A stretch of 64,000 nucleotides of DNA from Symbiodinium natans (Eukaryota; Sar; Dinophyceae; Suessiales; Symbiodiniaceae): assembly GCA_905221605.1 (NCBI GenBank), contig CAJNDS010000678.1, positions 26,001 through 90,000 on the forward strand, written 5' to 3'. The position numbers and the translations under genes were made by a program. This document shows, in pieces, positions 18,871-27,879 of this stretch (its first letter is position 1; every line of letters starts with the position of its first letter). The notes below the pieces were generated by a model. The model was given only the letters and a program-made list of their open reading frames with translations. It searched no databases and had not been told where the DNA came from.

Positions 18871-18987
18871 TCTTGTCCTTAGGGAGGGTTTAGGGTTTAG
18901 GGTTTAGGGTTTAGGGCTTAGGGCTTAGGGCTTAGGGTTTATTCTTAGGTCTTAGGGAGTGTGTCTGGCACTCCACGCAACGACTCA

Positions 18988-19081
18988 CAAAGTAACTCGC
19001 AACCTACGCCCTCCACCCCCCCCGAAGAGGGACTCAAGGGTCTCTCTGGCTTGCAACTGTTTGAGGGAAGGAGATGTCAAC
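18988..19081 (-). CDS. Exon LTSPSLKQLQARETLESLF
   Basis: CTTGGAG|G acceptor; reads on into a Gly-run and RRLRVTL before TGA. Confidence 0.55.
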
Positions 19082-19223
19082 CTCCAAGCCACCCTGAACC
19101 CCTGTGAGCCCTGTAAGCCCTACAGAACCTAGACCCAGGAGTAAACGAGGAATAGAAAGGCTGCCCTTTTGGGTCTTCAGGGCACGATAAGGGAACCCCA
19201 ACCCAGAAAAAAGGAGATAAGCC

Positions 19224-19319
19224 TAGTAAGCCTCTATGAGCACAACCAGCGTCTTTGGGCTTAGGGTTTAGGGTTTAGGGTTTAGTAAGCATCTATGAGC
19301 ACAACCAGAGTCTTTTGGG
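19224..19319 (+). repeat. Telomere-like tract flanked by ~35-nt direct repeats
   Basis: TAGTAAGCMTCTATGAGCAC.. is present at 19224-19259 and 19283-19319, separated only by TTTAGGG-like units. The repeat covers the KTLVVLID exon. Confidence 0.85.
19284..19318 (-). CDS. Exon KTLVVLIDAY (phosphatase-like N-terminal strand)
   Basis: TLVVLIDA is typical of the first beta strand of alkaline-phosphatase-superfamily domains, where the D ligates metal. The second copy at 19224-19259 reads KTLVVLIEAY, with that D changed to E. Confidence 0.5.
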
Positions 19320-19669
19320 GGGGCCTCTTGGCCACCCGCGCCCACGCACCCTTCGGCCACAAGAGCACCCCTACCTGAGGCAGGAAAACTACTACTTGCT
19401 TAAGAACCCAAAAATTGTAACATGTAATCCCTTCATTATTGAAGGAAGAATGTTTCTTTTATTTTGTGTGGGGTTATTCGGCAATTTTCTAGATAAGGGG
19501 ATATTGGGGTCAAGCCCTTAGCTAGTTTGGGGCTGCTTAGGCATGTAGGGCCCCTCTTCTATTCAGGTCTCAATTTTTCGGGGGGGCTGCTTGAAAGTTG
19601 AGAGGATGAAAAGGTCCCTTCGGCCCCTTACAGGAGTCGTGCTTCATGGCATCCTGGTGCTTGCAAGGC

Positions 19670-19737
19670 ATTTAGGGTTTAGGGTTTAGGGTTTAGGGTT
19701 TAGGGTTTAGGGTTTAGGGTTTAGGGTTTAGGGTTTG
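19670..19737 (+). repeat. TTTAGGG array
   Basis: Nine or ten perfect units. Confidence 0.95.
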
Positions 19738-19826
19738 GGCGCACCCATCCTTCCCAGCACCCCAACTTGCTGAGCCCTTGCTTAGAGGACGCCATGATCA
19801 GCCCTCAAGCCTAAACCCATGGGTAG

Positions 19827-19917
19827 TTCATGGTTGGGATAGTATTAAAAATGGTACTCTTCTTTATTGAGTTTAAGTACCCTTAAACATGTAACATGTT
19901 ACCCCACTATGACAACC
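19827..19917 (+). mobile_element. F4 element
   Basis: GTAGTTCATGGTTGGGATAG..TTTATTGAGTTTAAGTACCC..TTACCCCACTATGACAA; best F4 reference copy. Confidence 0.8.
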
Positions 19918-19942
19918 CTAAACCCTAAACCCGAAGCCCTAG

Positions 19943-20224
19943 ACCCCAAACCCCAAACCCTAAAGCCTAAACCCCAAACCCTAAACCCTAAACCCTAAAC
20001 CCTAAACCCTGAACCCTACACCCTACTAAGGGGTGTTGGGTCTTCACGGCTGAGGGTATTCGGGTTCCGTGCAGGTCCACTAAACCCTAAGCCCTAAACC
20101 CCAAACCCCAAACCCTAAAGCCTAAACCCCAAACCCTAAACCCTAAACCCTAAACCCTACACCCTACTAAGGGGTGTTGGGTCTTTACGGCTGAGGGTAT
20201 TCGGGTTCCGTGCAGGTCCAGCCA
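19943..20224 (+). repeat. Tandem duplication of exon end plus telomere-like intron
   Basis: ACTAAGGGGTGTTGGGTCTT..GTGCAGGTCCA occurs at 20025-20080 and 20166-20220, each next to the same arrangement of CCCTAAA, CCCCAAA and TAAAGCC units. Unique parts are offset by 141 bp; arrays differ by two units. Confidence 0.9.
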
Positions 20225-20262
20225 CTGCCGACATTGCGGCGAAACCCAGGCGCTTCCTCCAC
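20189..20262 (-). CDS. Exon EEAPGFRRNVGSGWTCTEP
   Basis: CAAAG|G acceptor; ends EYPQP at CAGCC|GTAAAG. Order and composition suit the segment before the phosphatase-like core. Its 3' half is repeated at 20050-20080. Confidence 0.6.
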
Positions 20263-20407
20263 CTTTGCTGTTCGGGCTTCAGGGCTTCTCGGGGGCGCTA
20301 GGGGGCTTTATGCGGGGAGTTGTAGGAGGCTTTTAGGGTTTAGGGTTTAGGGTGGGATTTCAGCGGGCATTAGGGAGGCTTCAGGGCTAAATGGGGTTTA
20401 TGGGGGG

Positions 20408-20456
20408 TATCTCCGGCGGCAGTGGACCCGAGCCAACTTCAGAAAACTGCCCTTGG
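20408..20456 (-). CDS. Exon GSFLKLARVHCRR
   Basis: ACCAAG|G acceptor, basic helical stretch. Confidence 0.5.
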
Positions 20457-20576
20457 TGTGTAGGGTTTATCGGGTTCCCTAAATCCGTAAAGCCCTAACC
20501 CCCTAAACCCTAAATCCTGGACCCTAAACCCTACTGTAAACCATGATCCCAACCGTACCCTTAAACCCTTGCAAGC

Positions 20577-20617
20577 CCTTGCTGAGCCGTGCAAAGGCTC
20601 CTTGCCCGAAGCTGTAA
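20577..20617 (-). CDS. Exon YSFGQGAFARLSK
   Basis: CCCTAG|T acceptor supplied by the CCCTAG boundary of the neighbouring repeat tract. Confidence 0.5.
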
Positions 20618-20624
20618 CTAGGGT

Positions 20625-20790
20625 TAGGGTTTAGGGCTTAGGGTTTCGGTTTAGGGTTTAGGGTTTAGGGTTTAGGGTTCAGGGTTTAGGGTTAGGGTTT
20701 AGGGTTTAGGGTTTAGGGTTTAGGGTTTAGGGTTTGGGGTTTAGGGTTTAGGGTTTAGGGTTTAGGGTTTCGGGTTTAGGGTTTAGGGCT
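20625..20790 (+). repeat. TTTAGGG array
   Basis: More than twenty units with scattered variants. Confidence 0.95.
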
Positions 20791-21097
20791 TGGGGTTTCG
20801 GGTGCTTGGTGTTTAAGACTTCCTGGTCGCCCCAGTAAGCATATGACAACAAGGGTATGACTTCATAGGGGAACCTTGAACCGAAAGGGCTTGAACCAAA
20901 AGGGATTAGGGTTCAGAGTTTAGGGTTTAGGGTTTAGCATTGGGGTTTGGGGTTTAGGGCTTAGGATTTGAGGTTTACGGTTTAGGGTTGAGGGTTTGGA
21001 CCCGAACCCCTCGGCTGAACTCCAAAAGCCTGCCAAAGCGCCCAAAATCCGACAACCCCCCAAAGCCCCCTAAACAAGCCCAGGCCCCAAACCCGAC

Positions 21098-21161
21098 CGT
21101 AAGCGCCCAAAGCCTACTTCCTTTACAGCTTCGACCCTGTAGGGGGCGCTGGAATAAGAGC
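21098..21161 (-). CDS. Exon SYSSAPYRVEAVKEVGFGRL
   Basis: 64 nt between TTTCGCAG|GC and TTACG|GTCGGG. Two weaker frames open on the same strand. Confidence 0.6.
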
Positions 21162-21378
21162 CTGCGAAATGTCAAGTAGGCTTTGGGTTTAGCCGAACCC
21201 GACCAGGATCCTAATCTCCCTACACCCCCTCAGGCCCTTAACCCCTATCCAAAAACCCTAAATCCTGTTAAGCCCCTAAACCCTAAACCCTAAACCCTAA
21301 ACCCCAAACCCCAAACCCCAAACCCCAAACCCTAAACCCTAAACCCTAGACCCTAGACCCTAGGATCCTTATCCCTAC

Positions 21379-21478
21379 CCTTGACTCCCAGCGAGGCGCT
21401 GTCCCTTGCGGGGCGCCGCCACGACGTCGGTGCTGCCGGCGCCCGCGGCGCGCGAAAGCTGTGGTCGGCCCGCGCAAG
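21379..21478 (-). CDS. Exon AGRPQLSRAAGAGSTDVVA
   Basis: 100 nt between CCTCAG|C and CAAGG|GTAGGG; Ala/Gly-rich with high GC3. Confidence 0.6.
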
Positions 21479-21504
21479 CTGAGGGTTTCGGGCTGAAGGG
21501 GGTT

Positions 21505-21643
21505 TAGGGCTTGTGGGTTTGTAGGGTTTGTAGGGTTTGCAGGGCTTGCAGGGTTTGTAGGGTTTGTAGGGTTTGTAGGGTTTGTAGGGTTTGTAGGGTT
21601 TGTAGGGTTTGTAGGGTTTGTAGGGTTTGTAGGGTTTGTAGGG
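21505..21643 (+). repeat. TTTGTAGGG 9-mer array
   Basis: About fifteen homogeneous 9-nt units, a telomere unit with GT inserted. The Cys-Arg-Val frame through it is an artefact. Confidence 0.95.
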
Positions 21644-21753
21644 TTCAGGGTTTACCCTGGGGTTCAGGGTTAGGTTTTGCGGTTCCGGGTTTAGGTTTTA
21701 GGGATTGACGGCTTAGGGTCTCAGGTGTTGAGGGCTTCAGACTTGAGGTCTCG

Positions 21754-21860
21754 GAAACGAGCCCTTAGACGCAAGCGCAAGTGCCTGTGCCCTGTCCTTT
21801 CGGGATTTGCTTCTGCCTATCTGTGTTGTGTTGTGCTGGGGATCGAAGCTGTATAGCAGG
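21754..21860 (-). CDS. Exon SFDPQHNTTQIGRSKSRKDR
   Basis: Continues AQALALASKG; open upstream for another 100 nt. Likely near the N-terminus of the gene starting at 22054. Confidence 0.5.
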
Positions 21861-22021
21861 CTTGGAATTTGGGGCAAAGGGGTTAGCGGGCGGGGCCTAA
21901 GTCCTACTAAAACTTTATCGCGGCGGGTGAGAGGGGGGGGGGATGTCCCGTAAAGCCTAAACCGCATTGGGGGACCAAATGTGAAGCCTTCTGTGAAGGC
22001 TTCCAGTGAGTGTCAGTGACT

Positions 22022-22054
22022 GGGAGGCTTTGATGCAGCAGCGTCTTCAGACAT
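22022..22054 (-). CDS. Candidate first coding exon MSEDAAASKPPS
   Basis: ATG at 22054-22052 lies directly after GTGTTTTTCGATAG, so an AG acceptor abuts the start codon as a trans-spliced leader site could. Speculative. Confidence 0.4.
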
Positions 22055-22256
22055 CTATCGAAAAACACCCTACCCCTACCCACCCCCTAGAACCTAAAAC
22101 CTAAAAGACCTACAGCCCAAAAGCCCAAAACCTCAAAACTCCAAAGCCTAAACCCTAGACCACTAAAACCCTAAACCCAACAACACCTAAAACCCGAATC
22201 CTGAACCCTTAAACCCCAAACCCCAGAACCCAAATCTGGAACCTGACCCGGCGGAA

Positions 22257-22320
22257 GACTTGGTAGCCCAGCAACCATATTCTAATAAGGGGACCCCTTG
22301 ATTCGGTTGGCTACTTTGGT
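22257..22320 (+). mobile_element. F2 element (partial)
   Basis: CTTGGTAGCCCAGCAACCAT..ATAAGGGGACCCCTTG..GGTTGGCTACTTT; the right end runs into a TTTAGGG array. Confidence 0.65.
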
Positions 22321-22425
22321 TTAGGGTTTAGGGTTTAGGGTTTAGGGTTTAGGGTTTAGGGTTTAGGGTTTAGGAATGAGGGTTGATTTAGGGTTTAGGG
22401 TTTTGGGTTTAGGGTTTGGGGTTTT
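22318..22425 (+). repeat. TTTAGGG array
   Basis: Eight perfect then several diverged units. Confidence 0.95.
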
Positions 22426-22449
22426 GGGTACCTTGAACCCCAAAAAGGG

Positions 22450-22545
22450 TGGCAACGGGCCGCACGGGGCTGCCAAGAAGAAGCCTCCATGGCAAGAGCC
22501 AGCCGCCCGGCCGCCCACGCGCCGCAGGGGCTGGCATTTGAGGTT
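22450..22545. other. Coding-like GC-rich island, strand uncertain
   Basis: Plus frame GAAKKKPPWQEPAARPP and a minus frame are both open. The plus one has a possible donor TTTGAG|GTTTAG. Confidence 0.35.
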
Positions 22546-22699
22546 TAGGGTTTAGGGTTTAGGGTTCAGGGTTTAGGGTTCGGGTTTTGGGGGAGTTTTT
22601 AGGGGGTTTCCGGAACTGGAGTCTTCTACCCTAAGCCCTGCACGCCGAAACCCCTAAACTCCCTAACCGCGAAACTCCCCGAACCCCTAAACCCCTGAG

Positions 22700-22805
22700 C
22701 TCCTAAACCCTAAACCCTAAACCCTAAACCCTAAACCCTAAACCCTAAACCCTAAACCCTAAACCCTAAACCCTAAACCCTAAACCCTAAACCCTAAACC
22801 CTAAA
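22700..22805 (+). repeat. CCCTAAA array
   Basis: Fifteen perfect units. Confidence 0.95.
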
Positions 22806-23058
22806 TTTCTGAACCCCTGAGCTCCTGAACGCCAAACCCCTCAAAGCTTGTAAAGGCCAAGGGGAGGGCGAAAGGGGGAACTGGTGGACTCCAAGTACCT
22901 GCTGGAAACGGGATTCAGGGCTTAGGATTAAGGGCTTAGGGTTAGGGTTTAGGGTTTAGGGTTTCAAGGTTCAGGGTTTAGGGTTTAGGGTCTAGGGTTT
23001 AGGGTTTAGAGTTTAGGGTTTTAGGGCTTAGGGTTTAGGGTTTAGGGCCCCTGAACTT

Positions 23059-23165
23059 GGTAGCCCAGCCACCACACTATGACAAGGGCCCTTTTCGGGG
23101 TTTTGGTTACTTTATACCCAGACCTAACCCAAAAAAAACCGGGAAAAAGGGGTACGGCTGGGGGC
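23059..23165 (+). mobile_element. F2 element
   Basis: CTTGGTAGCCCAGCCACC..TTTTGGTTACTTTATACCC..AAAAAGGGGTACGGCTGGGG. Confidence 0.7.
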
Positions 23166-23199
23166 CAGCGAGAGGTTGCACAACAGCAGCTTGACCTTT

Positions 23200-23455
23200 G
23201 AGTGTTTAAGGGTTTAAGGGTTCTAAGGGTCTTAAGGGCTCTAAGGGTTAAGGGTTTAAGGGCTTAGGGTTTTTTTTAAGGGTTTAAGGGTTTTAAGGGT
23301 CTAAGAGGGTTTGAAGCACTAAGATGGCCCTTCTGTCTTCAGAGAGGGTTTAGGGCTTTAAGGGGCGCCGGGCTTTAAGGGTTTGAATGGCTTTAAAGGT
23401 TTTAAGGGTTTAGGGGTTTTAGTGGCTTTAAGGGTGTTAAGGGTTCAGGCTCCAG
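23200..23455 (+). repeat. Degenerate TTTAAGGG-type tract
   Basis: Irregular GGGTTTAAG, GGGTTCTAAG and GGGCTTTAAG units; no coding island seen. Confidence 0.8.
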
Positions 23456-23467
23456 GGCCTAGGGGCC

Positions 23468-23519
23468 CCCGAAGCTTCCTAAACACCCAGGCTTGCAGGG
23501 CGCACCCTGAAGTAGCTAC
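23468..23519 (-). CDS. Exon VATSGCALQAWVFRKLRG
   Basis: ACCAAG|G acceptor next to a TTTAGGG array. Confidence 0.55.
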
Positions 23520-23525
23520 CTTGGT

Positions 23526-23602
23526 TTAGGGTTTAGGGTTTAGGGTTTAGGGTTTAGGGTTTAGGGTTTAGGGTTTAGGGTTTAGGGTTTAGGGTTTAGG
23601 GT
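23526..23602 (+). repeat. TTTAGGG array
   Basis: Eleven perfect units between two exons. Confidence 0.95.
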
Positions 23603-23664
23603 TGTATAAAGCTTCTGAAGCAAAGCTTCGAAACAGCGAACCCCCCCATCAGCGCTATCGACCC
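23601..23664 (-). CDS. Exon VDSADGGVRCFEALLQKLY
   Basis: GTCTTCAG|G acceptor. With 23468-23519 it brackets an 81-bp intron that is almost wholly TTTAGGG. Confidence 0.65.
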
Positions 23665-23710
23665 TGAAGACAAGTGAGGGCGTGCAATCCCAGAACCTCC
23701 ACCGAAACCC

Positions 23711-23856
23711 TACTTGGAGGTTCAGGGTACTTAGCAACTAACTACAACTGTACTTATAACCCACTTATAAGCCCCTTAAGTGCCCTAATATGGTTATAAG
23801 TACAGTTGTAAGAACAGTTATAATTCGTTAATAAGTACCATGAACCTCCAAGTACC
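23711..23856 (+). mobile_element. F1 element (complete)
   Basis: TACTTGGAGGTTCAGGGTAC on the left, GTACCATGAACCTCCAAGTA on the right, with internal ATAAGTACAGTTGTAAG / CAACTGTACTTATAAC inverted motifs. Confidence 0.85.
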
Positions 23857-23999
23857 TTAGTATGCGCCTTGAATGGGGAGCCCGAAGTAGCCCTTCTCTT
23901 CTATTCCTCATAAAACCCAGGGGCCCATACTTCAGAACCTTCAAAGAAGGCGAAGGGTCATACTAAGGGACCATGTAACTTCCCTTAGAGGTTTTGGGG

Positions 24000-24132
24000 T
24001 TTAGGGTTTAGGGTTTAGGGTTTAGGGCTTAGGGCTTGGGGTTTAGGGTTTAGGGTTTAGGGTTTAGGGTTTAGGGCTTAGGGCTTGGGGTTTAGGGTTT
24101 AGGGTTTAGGGTTTAGGGTTTAGGGTTTAGGG
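24000..24132 (+). repeat. TTTAGGG array with two CTTAGGG-CTTGGGG interruptions
   Basis: A 56-nt higher-order unit (TTTAGGG units plus GGGCTTAGGGCTTGGGG) appears twice. Confidence 0.9.
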
Positions 24133-24139
24133 TTCGCGC

Positions 24140-24199
24140 CTCACTGTGGCGTGCTGCTAGCGGGGCGGTGAAGAGAGGGGCCGCGGCGAAGGCCTTGCT
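24140..24199 (-). CDS. Exon KAFAAAPLFTAPLAARHSE
   Basis: Ends CAGTGAG|GCGCG, a GC donor; Ala-rich. Confidence 0.5.
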
Positions 24200-24204
24200 T
24201 TGTA

Positions 24205-24330
24205 CTTCGGTTTTTATTGTAATTGTTGTGATTACTATTATTAATATTATCATTATTATTATTAGCCATAATACGATTATTAATGATTCTTGTTATTGTT
24301 ATATTTTGGGGGGGGGGGAGTTCTTGATTT
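24205..24330. other. AT-rich ATT/ATA trinucleotide stretch
   Basis: TTATTATTATT-type sequence followed by a G-run; no gene seen. Confidence 0.7.
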
Positions 24331-24424
24331 AGGTCGCGGCGTTTAGGATTTAGCGCTTAGGCTTTCGGGTTCAGGCTCTTTCACTAAGTTCTGGGAGTTC
24401 CAGGAGGATTGTAGACAAAGCAGG

Positions 24425-24515
24425 GAGGGTTTAGGGTTTAGGGTTTAGGGTTTAGGGTTTAGGGTTTAGGGTTTAGGGTTTAGGGTTTAGGGTTTAGGGT
24501 TTAGGGTTTAGGGTT
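24425..24515 (+). repeat. TTTAGGG array
   Basis: Thirteen perfect units; a second tract of eight follows at 24630-24690. Confidence 0.95.
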
Positions 24516-24732
24516 GCGAGAAGGTTTAGGCTGCGTGACGTGATCTCGGGTTCAGGGTTTCGGGCCCCAAGAAGCAACCCCGAGTCAGAAGGACTGTAGC
24601 AATTCTACTCTAGCCCCCCCCACAAAAAAGGGTTTAGGGTTTAGGGTTTAGGGTTTAGGGTTTAGGGTTTAGGGTTTAGGGTTTAGGGTCGTTGTTATGG
24701 GTACCTTGAGAGCCCCGAAACCCCTAACCCCT

Positions 24733-24845
24733 ACTCTGGACCCAAGAGGAAGCTAGGAAAAGAAAAGAGTGCCTCTTGTGGTTCAAAAGGGCTTACAAGG
24801 GAACCCAAACCCTAAAAACTGAAGAAGGGCCTACTCTGGGTCTTA
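24733..24845 (+). mobile_element. F6 element (uninterrupted reference copy)
   Basis: GACCCAAGAGGAAGCTAGG at one end, CTACTCTGGGTCTTAG at the other; about 112 bp. Confidence 0.75.
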
Positions 24846-24892
24846 GTACCCCTAAACCCTAAACCCTCCACCCTCAACCCTAAACATCCTAG

Positions 24893-25100
24893 TTGGGGCG
24901 TTTGGATTGGAGGTTCTGGGGCTGGACGTAATAACTCTAGCAGGGCGGCCGCTGTGGCGGCCGCGCCCAGTGCCAGCACGCGCCCCATCGACGCCCAGGG
25001 GCGAACGTATCCGGGGGGGGGGGCCGTCGGGGGGGTCGAAGGCAGCTGATACGCTGTTGGAGCCCACGATTGCAGGATGCAATTTCGCCACCATTCAATC
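24893..25100 (-). CDS. Long exon MGRVLALGAAATAAALLELL
   Basis: One minus frame open about 200 nt: ..IEWWRNCILQSWAPTAYQ.., Pro-rich linker, then MGRVLALGAAATAAALLELL and PAPEPPIQTP. The Ala/Leu segment could be a signal or membrane helix. Product unknown. Confidence 0.6.
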
Positions 25101-25139
25101 CTGCAAGCCCTGTAGGTCCTATGAAGCCTGAAAAACTGT

Positions 25140-25178
25140 CTCCCCCCCCCCCCCCCCCCCCCCCCCCACCCCACACAC
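25140..25178 (+). repeat. Poly-C tract
   Basis: Runs of C near 25142-25167 and an ACACACAGACACCC tail. Confidence 0.9.
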
Positions 25179-25234
25179 ACAGACACCCACGTAGATCTTG
25201 CAAGAGAGAATGTCTTGAAGCTCATAAAGGAAGC

Positions 25235-25304
25235 CGACAAAACGGAACCGTCACCACCCTAACATTGTGCGACGTGCCACATGCCAGTGTGCCAAGCTCC
25301 GTGC
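25235..25304 (-). CDS. Exon TELGTLACGTSHNVRVVTVP
   Basis: TTTGTGCAG|GC acceptor with good pyrimidine tract; 70 open nt; TTGTCG|GC donor. Confidence 0.6.
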
Positions 25305-25332
25305 CTGCACAAAAAGACTGCCGATTTCCCCC

Positions 25333-25400
25333 TGTGGTATGGCACCTTATATACAGGACCCGCCAAAAAAATACCCTAACTTAGAGAACTACCCGTATAG
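25333..25400 (+). mobile_element. F11 element
   Basis: GGCACCTTATATACAGGACC..TAACTTAGAGAACTACCCG, repeated at 32820-32875. Confidence 0.6.
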
Positions 25401-25411
25401 GGTTTCGGCTT

Positions 25412-25515
25412 TTAGGAAGGCAGATTACAATAAGGGCACCTTTTTCTGTGAGTTGGTTACTTTATCAGGGAACCCACTACTAAAAAACAAGGAAACGGGT
25501 ACCACCGAGCTGCTT
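25412..25515 (+). mobile_element. F2 element
   Basis: Internal GATTACAATAAGGGCACC..GGTTACTTTATCAGGGAAC..GGGTACCACCGAGCTGC; ends diverged. Confidence 0.65.
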
Positions 25516-25516
25516 A

Positions 25517-25598
25517 GAACTGTAACCCAAGTCGGAGAAGGATCGGACGGCTTGCTGGATTCTTCAGGCCCACCGGATTTCCCAAAGAAGTCAGGTAC
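25517..25598 (-). CDS. Exon VPDFFGKSGGPEESSKPSDP
   Basis: Ser/Pro-rich frame open through SPTWVT; a second minus frame (YLTSLGNPVGLKNPAS) is also open. Confidence 0.45.
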
Positions 25599-25740
25599 TT
25601 GGCAGTACACATGTGTAATGTGTGTATATATATATATATTGTTTTGCTGCACATGCTTCCCCTCCTTCATTATGGAAAGCTAGACTGCTTCCCCCCCTAG
25701 TTCGGCAGTACCCAACCCCATGACACAACGCCCTAAACCC

Positions 25741-25990
25741 CAAACCCTAGAACCCTAGAACCCTAAACCCTAAACCCTAGAACCCCAAACCTAGAACCCT
25801 AGAACCCTAGAACCCTAGAACCCTAGAACTCTAGAACCCTAGGACCCTAGAACCCTACAACCCTAGAACCCTAGAACCCCAGAACCCAAACCCTAGAACC
25901 CTAGAACCCTAAACCCCAAATCCTAGAACCCTAAACCCTAAACCCCAAACCCTAAACCCCAAACCCCTAGAACCCTAAACCCCCAGAACC
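25741..25990 (+). repeat. CCCTAGAA 8-mer array
   Basis: About 30 units, most of 8 nt (CCCTAGAA) with CCCTAAA and CCCCAAA interspersed. Confidence 0.95.
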
Positions 25991-25996
25991 CCATTG

Positions 25997-26068
25997 GCAT
26001 GAGACTGCGGTGGCCTGGCGCAGAGCCTTTTGCAAAAGGGTGTCCGTTGCAACTTTTGCTGCCTCGGC
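25997..26068 (-). CDS. Exon AEAAKVATDTLLQKALRQAT
   Basis: CCTGTAG|G acceptor, long helix, no stop across 24 codons. Confidence 0.65.
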
Positions 26069-26084
26069 CTACAGGGGAATGAAG

Positions 26085-26230
26085 GGTTTAGGGTTTAGGG
26101 TTTATAGGGTTTATAGGGTTTATAGGGTTTATAGGGTTTATAGGGTTTATAGGGTTTAGGGTATAGGGTTTAGGGTTTAGGGTTTAGGGTTTAGGGTTTA
26201 GGGTTTAGGGTTTAGGGTTTAGGGTTCCGG
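26085..26230 (+). repeat. TTTATAGGG 9-mers within a TTTAGGG array
   Basis: Seven TTTATAGGG units then about ten TTTAGGG units. Confidence 0.95.
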
Positions 26231-26672
26231 GTTTAGAGTTCAGGGTGCAAGGGCTTCAGCGTGGTGGTGAAGCCTTAGGGCTTGGGGTCTTAGGGCCTTA
26301 GGGTCCAGGGTTGAGGGTTTAGAACTCGGAGTTTCAGGGTTTTAGGGTTTAGGAACAAATGGCCCCTAAGTAGACCCTTGGGGTCCAGGGTTGAGGGTTT
26401 AGAACTTGGAGTTTCAGGGGTTTTAGGGTTCTAGGGTTTAGGGGGCGCTAGGAACACATGGCCCCTAAGTGAGACAGGCCTTAGCAGTACTGGAATGTGG
26501 AGAGATGGGACTTGGGATGTTTCCCCCTATACGAACAAATAGATTTTACTTTGTTTTTTAAACTTGTAATTTAAAAACTGGGCTAAAAGAACCCTAAAGG
26601 TCTCAGGCTCATATATATATATATACATACACACCACTTGTTTCCGCACATGTAGTCAGTTTAATCACTTAC

Positions 26673-26756
26673 TGGTATTCTTTGGTACAGCCAGTTCAAA
26701 GAGACCGAGCGATTCAGAGGGTGAGCTGTGCATAAGCACCGAAAGTCTGAACTCAT
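26673..26756 (-). CDS. Exon EFRLSVLMHSSPSESLGLFE
   Basis: 84 nt between CCAAAG|AT and AATACCA|GTAAGT, a canonical donor; ends LAVPKNT. The acceptor is preceded by CCCTAAACCCAAAG in transcript sense. Product unknown. Confidence 0.7.
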
Positions 26757-27011
26757 CTTTGGGTTTAGGGTTTAGGGTTTAGGGTTTAGGGTTTAGGGTT
26801 TAGGGTTTAGGGTTTGGGGTTTATGATTCTCGGATCCTTAAGAAGGGGGCTTCATGGGGGGTAGGTCCGCCCCAAAGAACCCTACAATGAGAACTCGAAA
26901 CTCCGAACTCCCTGAGTTGGGCTAAAGGGTGTGAGGGTTGAGGCTTAGGGTTTAGGATTCTAACCCGAACCCTAAACCCGAAACCCTAAACCTTCAGGTT
27001 TCGGGTTAAGA

Positions 27012-27085
27012 CGGTCGAGTGCTTCGGGTGTGAACCAGCTGTCGAACATACACCGCCAGATGCTTTAAATCCAAAGCTCCAGATT
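27012..27085 (-). CDS. Exon LDLKHLAVYVRQLVHTRST
   Basis: Open for about 24 codons to a TAA. Confidence 0.55.
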
Positions 27086-27225
27086 GAGGGTGTTAAGGTT
27101 TCATAAGCTCTAGGGTTTAGGGTTTAGGGTTTAGGGTTTAGGGTTTTAAGTTTAGGGTTTAGGGTTTAGGGTTGAGGGCTCCAAGTATGGGCCTTCAATT
27201 TGGGTACCTTGTTATATACACTAAG

Positions 27226-27291
27226 TAGAATAAGGAACCATTCTTCGGATGCGGATAAACAAGGGCAAGGGGCCAGACGAGGGGCCTATGG
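27226..27291 (-). CDS. Exon APRLAPCPCLSASEEWFLIL
   Basis: ACCATAG|G acceptor; no stop across 22 codons. Confidence 0.5.
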
Positions 27292-27302
27292 TTCCAAGCT
27301 TA

Positions 27303-27415
27303 GGTTTAAGGGTTAAGGGTTAAGGGTTAAGGGTTAAGGGTTAAGGGTTTAGGGTTTAGGGTTTAGGCTGTAGGGTTTAGGGTTTAGGGTTCAGGGTTTA
27401 GGGTTTAGGGCTTAA
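27303..27415 (+). repeat. TTAAGGG block followed by TTTAGGG block
   Basis: Six GGGTTAA units, then TTTAGGG units. Confidence 0.9.
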
Positions 27416-27444
27416 GGGCTTTGGGGCGTTTGAGGTGGCTCAAC

Positions 27445-27463
27445 CTTCCCAGGGCTCATGGAT
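27445..27463 (-). CDS. 19-nt micro-exon IHEPWE
   Basis: Classic pyrimidine-rich acceptor (TACCCTGCCACCCGCAG|A) and GGGAAG|GTTGAG donor. Confidence 0.55.
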
Positions 27464-27689
27464 CTGCGGGTGGCAGGGTAAAGCAACACTAACCTCCAAA
27501 CCCCTAAAGCCCCATAAGCCTTTAGGGTTTAGGGTTTAGGGTTTAGGGTCTAGGGTCTAGGGTTTGGGGTTTAGGGAAGCCTAAACCCCCAAAACCCTAA
27601 ACCACAAACTTGCTTAACTCCAAAAGGCCCTAGCCCCTACAACCCTCCGAGAAAACCCAAGAAGCCCCAAACAAAAAAACCGAACAAGC

Positions 27690-27820
27690 TCAAACCTAAA
27701 CCCTAAACCCTAAACCCTAAACCCTAAACCCTAAACCCTAAACCCTAAACCCTGAACCCTAAACTCTAAACCCTAAACCCTAAACCCTAAACCCTAAACC
27801 CTAAACCCTGAACCCTAACA
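27690..27820 (+). repeat. CCCTAAA array
   Basis: About eighteen units. Confidence 0.95.
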
Positions 27821-27862
27821 ATTCCTCATGTGACTCCACCTCGAACTTGGATTTGGGGGCCC
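27818..27862 (-). CDS. Exon KSKFEVESHEELLG
   Basis: Charged open frame flanked by an F9 copy and a CCCTAAA array. Confidence 0.5.
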
Positions 27863-27879
27863 CGTATAAAGACCCTCTA

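Noticed and set aside
21511-21708. Cys-Arg-Val repeat protein
   Set aside because: Artefact of translating TTTGTAGGG units.
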